From NCBI GenBank assembly GCA_024281055.1, contig JAMXLF010000051.1, positions 1 to 37,226 of the forward strand: DNA of 37,226 nt, in the 5' to 3' direction. Source of the stretch: Geobacteraceae bacterium. GTDB lineage: Bacteria; Desulfobacterota; Desulfuromonadia; Geobacterales; Geobacteraceae. Positions within the stretch are counted from its first letter, which is position 1; each line of letters opens with the position of its first letter. Below are positions 1-8,383 of the stretch, piece by piece. A model generated the notes under the pieces. The model was not told where the DNA came from. It did no database searches and worked only from the letters and a program-made list of their open reading frames with translations. A program made the position numbers and the translations under genes.

Positions 1-1200
1 GACACACGGCTCAACGCCCTCATCCTCTTCGGAAGCGACCAGGAGAAAGAGGACGTCAAGAAACTGATCGCCCTCATCGACGTCGTCCCCCCCACTTCCA
101 GCAGCAAGGTCAATGTCTACTACCTGGAAAACGCCGACGCCACCGATGTGGCCAAGGTACTCGACGGCGTGGTGAAGGGGTCCGTGTCAACCGGCGCGCC
201 CCAGCAGCCGGGTGCGGCACCGCAGCAGTCCCCCTTCGAGGGGGGAAAGATCACCATTACCGCCGACAAGGCGACCAACTCCCTCGTCATCATGGCTTCT
301 CCCACCGACTACCAGAACCTCCTCCAGGTGATCCAGAAGTTGGACAAGCGCCGCCGCCAAGTCTTTGTCCAGGCAATGGTGGCAGAGGTATCCCTCGATA
401 AAGTGAAGGACCTCGGCCTGCAGTGGGGGTTGTTCGGCGCCGCTTCAGACGGCAAGTACGTCAGCGTAGCGGGTTTATACGATCCGCAAAATACCCTCAC
501 CCAGCTCTTTGCTGTCCTGACGGGATTCAGCCAAGCAGGCATTACCCTTCCGGCAACGCTGGGAGGCACGCCGATGAATTTTGCGGCTGTTCTCAAGGCA
601 CTCTTTTCCAACGATGCAACCAACGTCCTTTCCACCCCGACTATCCTGACGTCGGACAACAAGGAGGCGGAGATCTTCGTCGGGCAGAACGTGCCGTTCA
701 TCACCTCAAGCAGCGTCGTCACCGGCGGCATTGCCCAGCAGTCCGTGCAGCGCCAGGATACCGGCATCACCCTTAAGATCACGCCGCAGATCAGCGAGGG
801 GGAGTACGTGAAGCTCGACCTCTACCAGGAGATCTCCTCGGTGACCCCGAACAAGGGACAGGCCACGGACATCGTCACCAACAAGCGCTCGGCCAAGACC
901 TCGGTCGTCGTGAAGGACAAGGACACCGTGGTGATCGGTGGCCTCATCCAGGACCAGGATGTCGAGACCGTCAACAAGATCCCGCTCCTCGGCGACATCC
1001 CGGTCCTCGGCTGGCTCTTCAAGACCACCCATAAGGAGCGGACGAAGACCAACCTGCTCATCGTTCTCACCCCCAGGATCATCAGGGGAGCCCAGGAACT
1101 GGCGGAGGTAACCGACGCCCAGAAGGAGAAGTTCAACAGCGAGGCGGTGCAGTTGGACCAGCCGTTCAGCCTTGAAAAGGGGTTGCAGCTCAAGCCATGA
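1..1200 (+). CDS. gspD: T2SS outer-membrane secretin GspD, 3' part
   Basis: The frame is open from base 1, so the 5' end lies outside the window; 399 codons are visible. GspD forms the outer-membrane channel through which folded periplasmic proteins leave the cell. The visible part starts in the periplasmic N-domain repeats (TRLNALILFGS, then KVNVYYLENADATDVAKVL) and runs into the secretin core: VFVQAMVAEVS, VLSTPTILTSDNKEAEI, VGQNVPFIT, TGITLKITPQI. It ends with the signature VVIGGLIQD, IPLLGDIPVLGWLFK and LLIVLTPRII. The stop overlaps the gspE start as ATGA (1197-1200), which points to translational coupling. A gspC would be expected upstream but cannot be seen. No lipoprotein-type S-domain tail is evident after the secretin core. 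The family assignment is firm. Confidence 0.97.
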   Translation, partial: DTRLNALILFGSDQEKEDVKKLIALIDVVPPTSSSKVNVYYLENADATDVAKVLDGVVKGSVSTGAPQQPGAAPQQSPFEGGKITITADKATNSLVIMASPTDYQNLLQVIQKLDKRRRQVFVQAMVAEVSLDKVKDLGLQWGLFGAASDGKYVSVAGLYDPQNTLTQLFAVLTGFSQAGITLPATLGGTPMNFAAVLKALFSNDATNVLSTPTILTSDNKEAEIFVGQNVPFITSSSVVTGGIAQQSVQRQDTGITLKITPQISEGEYVKLDLYQEISSVTPNKGQATDIVTNKRSAKTSVVVKDKDTVVIGGLIQDQDVETVNKIPLLGDIPVLGWLFKTTHKERTKTNLLIVLTPRIIRGAQELAEVTDAQKEKFNSEAVQLDQPFSLEKGLQLKP

Positions 1201-2759
1201 CCGACAGTTCTGATCTGGAAAAAGTCGCCGAACGGCTCGGCTTACCCTTTCAGGCGGACATCGAGGACAGCCTGGTGGATACCGCCCTGCTGTCCCGGGT
1301 CCCGCTGGCGTTTGTCCGGAACAACCTGCTCCTGCCGCTGCGCGAGGAGGGTGGCCGGCTCCTGGTGGCGGTCGGCAATCCCGCCGACCTCCTGACCATC
1401 GACGAACTGCAGGGCATCTACGGCATGCCGGTGGCATGCATCGCCGTCCCCCCGCAGGCTGTGCTCGACGCCATAAACCGGCTCTACGCACGGCAGTCCG
1501 GCTCGGCCCAGGAGGTGGTGGAAGAGTTGCAGGGAGAAGACCTCTCCACCATAGCCACCGAACTGAACGCGCCGAAAGACCTCCTGGAGCTGACCGACGA
1601 GGCGCCGGTGATCCGGCTCCTGAACTCGATCATCTTCCAGGCGGTCAAGGAGCGGGCGAGCGACATCCACATCGAGCCGTTCGAGCGGGAGCTTGAGGTA
1701 CGCTTCCGGATCGACGGTCTCCTCTATAAGATGCTCGCCCCGCCAAAGGTCGTCCAGGAGGCCCTCATCTCCCGGGTCAAGATCATGGCGGGGCTGAACA
1801 TCGCCGAGAAGCGGCTCCCCCAGGACGGCCGGCTCCGGGTCATCGTCGCCGGCCGGGACGTGGACATCCGCGTCTCGATCCTCCCCACCTTTTTCGGCGA
1901 ACGGGTGGTGCTGCGGCTCCTCGACAAGCAGCGGGGCGTCATCTCCCTGGCCGACATCGGCTTCTCCCCCACCGACGTGCAGGCCATGGAGCGGCTGCTC
2001 GCCCGGACCAGCGGCATCATCCTGGTGACGGGGCCGACCGGCAGCGGCAAGACCACCACCCTCTACGCCGCTCTCTCCCGGATCAACTCGCCGGAGAAGA
2101 ACATCATCACCATCGAGGACCCGGTCGAGTACCAGCTCAAGGGGATCGGCCAGATCCAGGTCAATCCGAAGATCGACCTCACCTTCGCCAACGGCCTCCG
2201 CTCGATCCTGCGCCAGGACCCGGACATCATCATGGTTGGCGAGATCCGCGACGCGGAAACCGCGGAAATCGCCATGCAGGCCTCCCTCACCGGGCACCTC
2301 GTCCTCTCCACCCTGCATACCAACGATGCGGCCACTGCGGTCACGCGCCTCATCGATATGGGAGTCGAACCGTTCATGGTGGCCTCGACCCTCTCCGCGG
2401 TCCTCGCCCAGCGGCTGGTCAGGGTCATCTGCCCCCACTGCAAAGAGGCGTACACGCCGGAGCGGGAGTACGCCGGCATCACCCTGCCGGCAGTCCTCTA
2501 CCGGGGCCGGGGATGCGACAAATGCTTCAACCTGGGGAGTATCGGGCGCACCGGCATCTACGAGCTCCTCCTGATCGACAGTGAGCTCACCTCCATGATC
2601 ATCCGCCAGACACCGGCCGGAGCCATCAAGGAGTACGCCATTTCCCACGGCATGCGAACCCTGCGCGAGGATGGGCTGGCCAAGGCGGCTGCCGGCATCA
2701 CCACCCTCGAGGAAGTGCTCCGGGTTACCCAGGAGGATTATGCCGACCTTCCGCTATAG
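1197..2759 (+). CDS. gspE: T2SS assembly ATPase GspE
   Basis: Cytoplasmic hexameric ATPase that powers pseudopilus assembly; 520 residues, normal for the family. An N-terminal N1E-type region (about residues 1-130) is followed by the N2E/C-terminal ATPase: RASDIHIEPFERELEVRFRI, Walker A GPTGSGKTT with Lys285, and a Walker B region with DPDIIMVGEIRD at 342-353. A zinc-binding four-cysteine module is present at C412/C415 and C440/C443, as in Vibrio/Pseudomonas-type GspE. The start codon sits in the ATGA overlap with gspD and the 3' end overlaps gspF by 20 nt. GspE is expected to dock on GspL and GspF, both encoded downstream. Confidence 0.97.
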   Translation: MTDSSDLEKVAERLGLPFQADIEDSLVDTALLSRVPLAFVRNNLLLPLREEGGRLLVAVGNPADLLTIDELQGIYGMPVACIAVPPQAVLDAINRLYARQSGSAQEVVEELQGEDLSTIATELNAPKDLLELTDEAPVIRLLNSIIFQAVKERASDIHIEPFERELEVRFRIDGLLYKMLAPPKVVQEALISRVKIMAGLNIAEKRLPQDGRLRVIVAGRDVDIRVSILPTFFGERVVLRLLDKQRGVISLADIGFSPTDVQAMERLLARTSGIILVTGPTGSGKTTTLYAALSRINSPEKNIITIEDPVEYQLKGIGQIQVNPKIDLTFANGLRSILRQDPDIIMVGEIRDAETAEIAMQASLTGHLVLSTLHTNDAATAVTRLIDMGVEPFMVASTLSAVLAQRLVRVICPHCKEAYTPEREYAGITLPAVLYRGRGCDKCFNLGSIGRTGIYELLLIDSELTSMIIRQTPAGAIKEYAISHGMRTLREDGLAKAAAGITTLEEVLRVTQEDYADLPL

Positions 2760-3951
2760 CGCATACGGCAAGGGCGGGGGAGAGGTCACCGGCACCGTCG
2801 AGGCGGACAGCCCGCGCGTCGCCCTGGATCGTCTGAAAAAGGACGGCCTCTTCCCCCGGGAAATCGTCCCGGCTGACGAGGTTGCCCCCAAAGGCCACCT
2901 GACGTCCCTGCGCCGGCGGGTCTCCCTGCCGGAACTCGCTCTGATGACCAGACGGCTGGCAACCCTGCTCGGCTCCGCGGTGCCGGTGTACGAGGCGGTC
3001 GCCACCCTCGGCGCCCAAGAGCGGGCAGGAGAGCTGAAAAACGTCCTTGGCCGGGTACGGGAACGGCTGGCCGAGGGGACGGGGCTCGCCAAGGCCATGG
3101 CCGCGGAACCGCGAGTCTTCAGCGACAGCTACGTGAGCATGGTGGCGGCCGGGGAAGCGAGCGGCGCACTGGAAATCGTCCTCGAAAAGCTCGCCGAATT
3201 CCTCGAAGACCAAGACGCGGTCCGGAACAAGGTCGTCACGTCCCTCGCCTACCCGATCCTGATGGTGGTTGTCGGCAGCGGGGTGATGATGTTCCTCCTC
3301 GGTTTCGTCGTCCCTAAGATCGTGACGATCTTCGAGGAAAGCAAGGCCACCCTGCCCCTCATCACCGTGGTACTCATCAAGGTCAGCCACGTGGTGCAGA
3401 AGGGATGGTGGGCATTGCTCCTCCTTGGAGCCGCCACTGTCTTTGCCTACCGGCGGCTGGCGCAGCGCGAGGAGTTCCGCCTCCGCCAGGACCGGTTCCT
3501 GCTCAGGCTCCCCCTGGTCGGAGCCCTCTCGCAACGGCTGCTCCTTTCCCGTTTTGCCAAGGTGCTGGGATTGCTCCTGATGAGCGGCGTGCCGGTCATC
3601 AGGGCCATGGATATCACGAGCGCCGCGGTGGTCAACAGGCAATACCGCTCCTGCCTGGCACAGGTCAAGGAAGAGCTGATCGAGGGAGGGAGCCTCTCCG
3701 CCGCATTGGGGAAAAACTCCCTCTTTCCGCCGCTCCTGGTGCACATGATCGCAGTGGGGGAAAAGAGCGGCGAGCTGGAAAAGATGCTCACCCGGGCAGG
3801 GGACGCCTTCGAAGGCGAGTTCGAGGCGGCGGTGACCCGCCTGATGGCACTTCTGGAGCCTCTGCTCGTCCTGGGAATGGGGGCAACGGTCGGTTTCGTG
3901 GTGGTGGCGGTGCTTCTCCCCATCTTCCAGTTGAATCAGCTGATAAAATAA
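2740..3951 (+). CDS. gspF: T2SS inner-membrane platform protein GspF
   Basis: Polytopic inner-membrane protein of the assembly platform; 403 residues from the chosen ATG. This start (MPTFRYSAYGKGGG) is preferred over an in-frame ATG at 2671 because AGGAGG lies just before it at 2731-2736 and MPxFxYxA is the usual GspF N-terminus. Two GspF repeats are visible, each with LARR/LL-S-type helices (LALMTRRLATLLGSAVP; LLSRFAKVLGLLLMSGVPVI). Three hydrophobic segments follow the family pattern, around ILMVVVGSGVMMFLLGFVV, WWALLLLGAATVFAY and LVLGMGATVGFVVVAVLLP. The gene starts inside the end of gspE. A heptad repeat array follows its stop. Confidence 0.96.
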   Translation: MPTFRYSAYGKGGGEVTGTVEADSPRVALDRLKKDGLFPREIVPADEVAPKGHLTSLRRRVSLPELALMTRRLATLLGSAVPVYEAVATLGAQERAGELKNVLGRVRERLAEGTGLAKAMAAEPRVFSDSYVSMVAAGEASGALEIVLEKLAEFLEDQDAVRNKVVTSLAYPILMVVVGSGVMMFLLGFVVPKIVTIFEESKATLPLITVVLIKVSHVVQKGWWALLLLGAATVFAYRRLAQREEFRLRQDRFLLRLPLVGALSQRLLLSRFAKVLGLLLMSGVPVIRAMDITSAAVVNRQYRSCLAQVKEELIEGGSLSAALGKNSLFPPLLVHMIAVGEKSGELEKMLTRAGDAFEGEFEAAVTRLMALLEPLLVLGMGATVGFVVVAVLLPIFQLNQLIK

Positions 3952-4019
3952 TGTTCAATGTTCTATGTTCAAGGTTCAAGGTTGAAAAGCATGCCATTTA
4001 ACGTTGAACATCGAACTGT
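3952..4019 (+). repeat. Heptad array, GTTCAA family, copy 1
   Basis: Directly after the gspF stop, 7-bp units follow one another: TGTTCAA, TGTTCTA, TGTTCAA, GGTTCAA, GGTTGAA (3952-3986). A short inverted half follows, GTTGAACATCGAAC (about 4003-4016). The array fills the only sizeable gap between gspF and gspG and could fold into a weak hairpin. The same unit occurs at 4482-4592 and 28966-29023. It is not a CRISPR, as there are no spacers and the units are only 7 bp. Confidence 0.8.
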
Positions 4020-4033
4020 TAGGGAGGTTTTTC

Positions 4034-4477
4034 ATGACTCAGACTCTACAAAACGACCGTGGCTTCACCCTCATCGAGATCATGGTGGTCGTGGTTATTC
4101 TGGCTCTCCTCGCGGCCCTGGTCGGGCCGAAAATCATGGGGCGCAGCGATGACGCAAAGATCGCCGACGCCAAGGTCCAGATCCGCAACATCGAGTCCGC
4201 CCTCAAGCTCTACAAACTGGACAATGGCAACTATCCCACCACGGAGCAGGGACTGCATGCCCTGGTGGAAAAGCCGACCGTGGGGCAGATTCCGAAGAAC
4301 TACCGGGCGGAAGGCTACCTGGAGAGCAAGAAGGTGCCCGCGGATCCATGGGGGAACGACTATGTCTATCTCTCCCCGGGTGAGCACAGCGACTACGACC
4401 TCTGCTCCTTTGGGGCCGACGGGACCAAGGGGGGGGAAGGGAAGAACGCGGATATCTGCAGCTGGGATATGCACTAA
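4034..4477 (+). CDS. gspG: T2SS major pseudopilin GspG
   Basis: Major pseudopilin, the main subunit of the periplasmic pseudopilus; 147 residues. The start at 4034 is chosen over an in-frame ATG at 4004 because GGGAGG lies 9-10 nt upstream. The type III leader MTQTLQNDRG is followed by the methylated N-terminus FTLIEIMVVVVILALLAALV (cleavage G10/F11, with Glu at mature position 5). The C-terminal calcium loop is recognisable: YPTTEQGLHAL, VPADPWGNDYVYLSPG, and SDYDLCSFGADGTKGGEGKN. Unusually, two cysteines, C124 and C142, flank this loop and could pair as a disulfide. Heptad arrays lie on both sides of the gene. Confidence 0.97.
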   Translation: MTQTLQNDRGFTLIEIMVVVVILALLAALVGPKIMGRSDDAKIADAKVQIRNIESALKLYKLDNGNYPTTEQGLHALVEKPTVGQIPKNYRAEGYLESKKVPADPWGNDYVYLSPGEHSDYDLCSFGADGTKGGEGKNADICSWDMH

Positions 4478-4481
4478 TTAC

Positions 4482-4592
4482 TGTTCAAAGTTCAATGTTC
4501 AAAGTTAACCACTTGGAGCTTTAACCGTTCTCAGCAGGCCAATTGAACATGACGTTAAAGAAACATAGAACCTTGAACCTTGAACATAGAAC
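4482..4592 (+). repeat. Heptad array, GTTCAA family, copy 2, entering gspH
   Basis: The left half (about 4482-4506) carries TGTTCAA, AGTTCAA, TGTTCAA and AGTTAAC in 7-bp steps. The inverted half (4564-4591) is CATAGAA, CCTTGAA, CCTTGAA, CATAGAA. The spacer between the halves holds the probable gspH start codon. The whole right half is therefore translated as residues 6-15 of GspH. Confidence 0.8.
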
Positions 4593-5103
4593 TGGTTTTC
4601 AAGCTGGTTTCACCCTCATCGAGATGGTGGTGGTGATCGTCATTATCTCGCTCGTGGCGCTCCTCGTCATCCCCCTCTTCCCGTCAACCAACGCCGCGGA
4701 CCTGCGCCGGTCAGCGCGGTCGCTGGCGGCGGCCATCAGGTACCTGGGTGACCAGGCGGTGACGACCAGGATGCCGTATCGCCTCCACCTGGACGTGAGC
4801 GGCAATAGGATAACCATCGGGAAACCGGGCACCGGGGGGGAGAGCGCCCCCGCCGACCCCTTTCTCAACCGGCCCATACTGACGGAGGGAGTCACCATAG
4901 CCGACGTAGAGGTTCCCCGGCTGGGGAAGCTGACCGCAGGGGACGTGGCCATGGATTTCGGCGTGGCGGGACTTGGAGAATTCACGGTCATCCATCTCCG
5001 GGGGGCCGGTGACAGCTACCTTACGATAACGGCGTTCCCTAACGGGGGAAGGGTGACAGTCAGCGACGGATACCAGGAACAGGACGAGGGGGCGAAGCCG
5101 TGA
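4549..5103 (+). CDS. gspH: T2SS minor pseudopilin GspH
   Basis: Minor pseudopilin, part of the pseudopilus system; 184 residues from ATG 4549. A TTG at 4543 is an alternative start two codons upstream, and neither has a clear Shine-Dalgarno sequence. The prepilin motif is QAG|FTLIEMVVVIVIISLVALLV, giving a 20-residue leader. The leader is odd: residues 6-15 (HRTLNLEHRT) are translated from the inverted half of the heptad array. The mature part shows the GspH pattern: LRRSARSLAAAIRYLGDQAV, then a beta-rich domain with VAMDFGVAGLGEFTVIHLRG. The stop overlaps the gspI GTG start (5100-5103). Family assignment is good; the exact start is uncertain. Confidence 0.88.
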   Translation: MTLKKHRTLNLEHRTGFQAGFTLIEMVVVIVIISLVALLVIPLFPSTNAADLRRSARSLAAAIRYLGDQAVTTRMPYRLHLDVSGNRITIGKPGTGGESAPADPFLNRPILTEGVTIADVEVPRLGKLTAGDVAMDFGVAGLGEFTVIHLRGAGDSYLTITAFPNGGRVTVSDGYQEQDEGAKP

Positions 5104-5456
5104 AGGGCTTCACGCTGCTGGAAGTGATGATCGCCCTGGCCATCATGGCGGGCGTCATCATGACGGTCATCAACTCCTTCAACTATCACCTTTCGGTGGT
5201 CAGTCGGGACCGGGAGGAGACAATCGCCATGCTCCTCGCCCGGGCGAAGCTGGAGGACCCCGCCTTCGTAAAGAGCATTGCCGGCAAAGGGACCTTTGCC
5301 CCCGACTGGCCCGGTTTCACCTGGAAAACGGAGATTCAACCGGCGGACTTCCCGGGGGTGACCGGCCAGTTGAACCAGCTGACCATGACGGTTTCCTGGG
5401 ATGATGAGCGGAGAAACCTGTCCCTTGTCCAGTATGTGGCAAAAGCACAGCAGTAG
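5100..5456 (+). CDS. gspI: T2SS minor pseudopilin GspI
   Basis: Small pseudopilin of 118 residues that starts with GTG inside the gspH stop (GTGA). It has a very short leader, MKG, followed by FTLLEVMIALAIMAGVIMTV with Glu5 of the mature protein. The rest matches the GspI domain: AMLLARAKLED, FAPDWPGFTWKTEIQPADFPG, LNQLTMTVSWDDE. In the known tip complex, GspI forms a heterotrimer with GspJ and GspK, both encoded next. Its 3' end overlaps the chosen gspJ start by 23 nt. Confidence 0.93.
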   Translation: MKGFTLLEVMIALAIMAGVIMTVINSFNYHLSVVSRDREETIAMLLARAKLEDPAFVKSIAGKGTFAPDWPGFTWKTEIQPADFPGVTGQLNQLTMTVSWDDERRNLSLVQYVAKAQQ

Positions 5457-6108
5457 TCCGAACCGGCGCGTTTCCTCCCAGGGCTTCACGCTCCTCGAGG
5501 TGCTGGTAGCCCTGGCCCTCCTGGGCATCATTAGCGCCGCCCTCTACGGCACTTACTTCTCCCTCATGCGGGGCAGGGATGCAGCCCAGACGCGGATGAC
5601 AGAGCGCCGGGAGCTCTCCACCACCCTGGATCAGCTGCGCCGGGAGCTGACCGCCGTTTTTTTCACGACGCAGTCGTTGGGAAGCAGCCTCCCCGCCGGC
5701 GATCAGCAGAACATGCAGCTCCATTTCGTCGTCGAGGACCGGGACTTCTTCGGCAAACCGGCATCCGCACTCGACTTCACCGCCTTGGTTCCCCCGCGCG
5801 GCGGCACTATTCCCGCGTCGGACCAGGTCCGGATCCGGTACCGGGTCGAGGAAAAGGACGGGAAGCTGCGCCTGATGCGACTGGAGAAAGACCGTTTTGT
5901 GATCGCCGACCCGCTCCCCTACCCTCAGCTCGAAGAGCTGGAAGGCTTCCTGGTGGAGTGTTCCACCGACGGCACGCAATGGGTGAAGACGTGGGATAGC
6001 GCCATTAACCACGGGCTGCCGAAGTATGTCAGGGTGACCATCCGGGTGAAGGAGGGGGAGAATACCGTAGCGCTTTCCGCCATCGCCACCCCCAGCGTGA
6101 AGCAATGA
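5434..6108 (+). CDS. gspJ: T2SS minor pseudopilin GspJ
   Basis: Pseudopilin of the tip complex; 224 residues from ATG 5434. The leader MWQKHSSSPNRRVSSQG is followed by FTLLEVLVALALLGIISAAL, so cleavage is expected at G17/F18. An in-frame ATG at 5401 would give an 11-residue longer leader; neither has a strong ribosome site, and translation probably re-initiates from gspI. The mature protein shows GspJ features: MTERRELSTTLDQLRRELTA, LDFTALVPPRGG, VRIRYRVEEKDGKLRLMRLE. The stop overlaps gspK by ATGA. Confidence 0.93.
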   Translation: MWQKHSSSPNRRVSSQGFTLLEVLVALALLGIISAALYGTYFSLMRGRDAAQTRMTERRELSTTLDQLRRELTAVFFTTQSLGSSLPAGDQQNMQLHFVVEDRDFFGKPASALDFTALVPPRGGTIPASDQVRIRYRVEEKDGKLRLMRLEKDRFVIADPLPYPQLEELEGFLVECSTDGTQWVKTWDSAINHGLPKYVRVTIRVKEGENTVALSAIATPSVKQ

Positions 6109-7058
6109 AGAGCGAAGGGGGGTTCGCCCTCGTCCTCACCCTGATCGTCACCGCCCTGCTGGTGGCCCTCTCCGCCGAGTTCGTGAGCGAGGTGTTCGTC
6201 GACACCTCCGCCCGCCAGAACTTCGTGGACGGCCAGCAGGCGAGCGTGTACGCCCGGTCCGGCGTCGAGGCCGCCGTCAAGGGACTGCAGCAAATGCTCA
6301 TGCTGCGCCCCAGTTACACGACACTAGCGGACATCTGGGCCACCCCCTACCAGGCCGAGGTGGCAAAGGGAAAGCTCCGGGTGGTCATCGAGGACGAAAC
6401 CGGCAAGCTCTGCATGAACAGGATCGCCTCGCCCACCGGAGAGTTGACGGATACAGACTTTTACTATGCCACGGCGGTCCGCCTCCTCAAGAGACTGAAG
6501 CTGCAACCCTTCCTGCTGGAGGCGGTGGCCGACTGGGTGGGAAGCAACGAAACCCCGCACCCCAATGGCGCGAAGACCCCCTATTACGCCACCCTGAAGC
6601 CCCCCTACCAGGCAAAGGGGGCACTTCTCGACACGGTCGAGGAACTGCGGCTCGTCAAGGGGTTCGATGCCGCGACCTTCGAGGCGCTCCGGCCGTTCGT
6701 GACAGTCTATGGCGTCAGAGTGGGTAATGTGGTCGTTGCGGCACCCATCAACATCAACACGGCGCCGAAAGAGGTTATCGTCTCCCTCGCCGAGAACATG
6801 AGCGACAGTCTTGCCGACGCGGTCATCGACTACCGCAAGACGACGCCGTTCACGACAACCGGCGAACTGGCCAACGTGCCCGGCATGGCCACGATAGCCC
6901 AGAGCATCCAGACGAATATCATCGTGCGCGGACTGGTCTACCGGATCCGCGCCGAGGCTACTGTGGGGGAAACGACGCGGACCATCGAGGCGGTGGTGGA
7001 CCTGAGCAGCAGCGGTCTGTTCCAACAGGTCCCGTACCTCTACTGGAGAGAATACTGA
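6105..7058 (+). CDS. gspK: T2SS minor pseudopilin GspK
   Basis: Large minor pseudopilin thought to cap the pseudopilus tip; 317 residues. The leader MKSEGG is followed by FALVLTLIVTALLVALSAEF. The mature protein lacks the usual Glu at position 5 (it is Leu), which is normal for GspK. A helical GspK domain insertion is visible, followed by the SAM-like motif ININTAPKEVIVSLAENMSD and the region VIDYRKTTPFTTTGELANVPG. The start overlaps the gspJ stop by ATGA, and its TGA overlaps the gspL ATG (TGATG). Confidence 0.95.
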   Translation: MKSEGGFALVLTLIVTALLVALSAEFVSEVFVDTSARQNFVDGQQASVYARSGVEAAVKGLQQMLMLRPSYTTLADIWATPYQAEVAKGKLRVVIEDETGKLCMNRIASPTGELTDTDFYYATAVRLLKRLKLQPFLLEAVADWVGSNETPHPNGAKTPYYATLKPPYQAKGALLDTVEELRLVKGFDAATFEALRPFVTVYGVRVGNVVVAAPININTAPKEVIVSLAENMSDSLADAVIDYRKTTPFTTTGELANVPGMATIAQSIQTNIIVRGLVYRIRAEATVGETTRTIEAVVDLSSSGLFQQVPYLYWREY

Positions 7059-8383
7059 TGAACTATCTGATCGTACAGCTAAGCGGAGACGAGGCGCTCT
7101 TCGCCCGGTTCCAGCACAAGCGGGGAGGACTCGTCTTCGCCGGAGCATCCCGCGAGGCACTCACGGAGGAGGGCGCCCTTACCACCCTGCTGGCAGCCGC
7201 AACAGCCGAGGCCCGGGGTGAGGAGCGGATCGTCCTCGCCCTCTCCCCCACGCACCTGTTCCTGCGCGAGATGGAACTTCCCATCGATGACCGGCGAAAA
7301 CTCCGGGAAGTCCTCCCCCTGGAGCTTAAGGGGGAAACCGCCCTCGACAGCGACGAACTGGTATTCGACGCTCTGCCTCTCGGAGGGGGAAAGATTCTCG
7401 CAATCTGGGGAAAGCGACGGGAGGTGGCGGGAAAAATCTCCCTTATGGCCGATGAGCGGCTGGAGCCGGAAATCGTTACGGCATCCCTGTTTCATTGGCA
7501 CGCCCTCCTCCCGGAAGATGCAAACCGCGGTCACATCGCCGTCACCGACGGTGAGTCCCTGGCCGTCTATCGCGACGGTGCGCCATGCTTCTTCCGGGCG
7601 CTCGGCCCAGGGACGCTGGAAAACGGACTGGCCAGGACCCTGGCCGCCCTGGAGATCGGCAAAGGAATCACCGTCGAAAAGGTGTTCCTGCACGGGGCCG
7701 CAGCCCGGCAGGCTACCCCTCCGGTGATCGGCTCCGCGGAAGTTGCCGCTCTTCCCGTTACCGGGGAACTGGCCAGCGTGTACGGCGACGATGTCACTGC
7801 CGCCAGGGACCTGGCCGGTGCCTATGCCGCTGCCCTCGCCTGCTGCCGGGAAGAGCCGGTCAACTTCAGAAGCGGTGCGCTGGCTTACACCGCCGGCAGA
7901 AAAAAAGCCCTGAAACGGTTGCGCCTTTCCCTGATCCTGGGGGGAGCCTGCGTTGCGCTGCTGCTTGCCGAGACCGGGGTACGCTACTTTCTCGTCAAGC
8001 GGGACCTCGACTCAGTCAACACCTCCATTAACACCATCTACCGCGAAGTTTTCCCCACCAGGAAAAAAGCGGTCGACGAGGTTTCCGAGCTCCGTTCCGA
8101 GATCAAGCGCCTCGGAGGCGGTGCCGCCGGCGGAAGCGTACTGGCCGTGGTGAACAAGCTCGCCGCGGCAAAAAGCGATGATGTCACCGGACTGTACGAA
8201 ATCGAGCTCGATGGCGACCAGCTGAGGGTAAAGGGGGACGCCCGCTCGATCGAGGCGGTAAACGACTTCCGCACCAAGGCCGCAGCGCTCTTTGCCGATG
8301 CCGAAGTTGGGGAGATCAAGTCCCGTCCCGATGGAGGAGTGAGCTTCGTATTCCGTGCCACGGCGAAGGAGGGGGGCAAATGA
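7058..8383 (+). CDS. gspL: T2SS inner-membrane protein GspL
   Basis: Inner-membrane protein with a cytoplasmic actin-like domain that binds GspE; 441 residues. The cytoplasmic part includes the conserved stretch REMELPIDDRRKLREVLPLE. One transmembrane helix follows a basic run at about residues 290-308 (LSLILGGACVALLLAETGV). The periplasmic end has a ferredoxin-like fold pattern (GLYEIELDGDQLRVKGDARS). The start is TGATG-coupled to gspK and the stop is ATGA-coupled to gspM, the usual partner. Confidence 0.92.
   Translation: MNYLIVQLSGDEALFARFQHKRGGLVFAGASREALTEEGALTTLLAAATAEARGEERIVLALSPTHLFLREMELPIDDRRKLREVLPLELKGETALDSDELVFDALPLGGGKILAIWGKRREVAGKISLMADERLEPEIVTASLFHWHALLPEDANRGHIAVTDGESLAVYRDGAPCFFRALGPGTLENGLARTLAALEIGKGITVEKVFLHGAAARQATPPVIGSAEVAALPVTGELASVYGDDVTAARDLAGAYAAALACCREEPVNFRSGALAYTAGRKKALKRLRLSLILGGACVALLLAETGVRYFLVKRDLDSVNTSINTIYREVFPTRKKAVDEVSELRSEIKRLGGGAAGGSVLAVVNKLAAAKSDDVTGLYEIELDGDQLRVKGDARSIEAVNDFRTKAAALFADAEVGEIKSRPDGGVSFVFRATAKEGGK

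Noticed and set aside
1242-2648. Long open frame on the minus strand opposite gspE
   Set aside because: It mirrors a clear GspE gene; GC-rich third positions create antisense open frames, and the peptide has no family features.
3952-4592. CRISPR-like array
   Set aside because: Units are 7 bp without spacers, partly inverted, and no cas genes are present.
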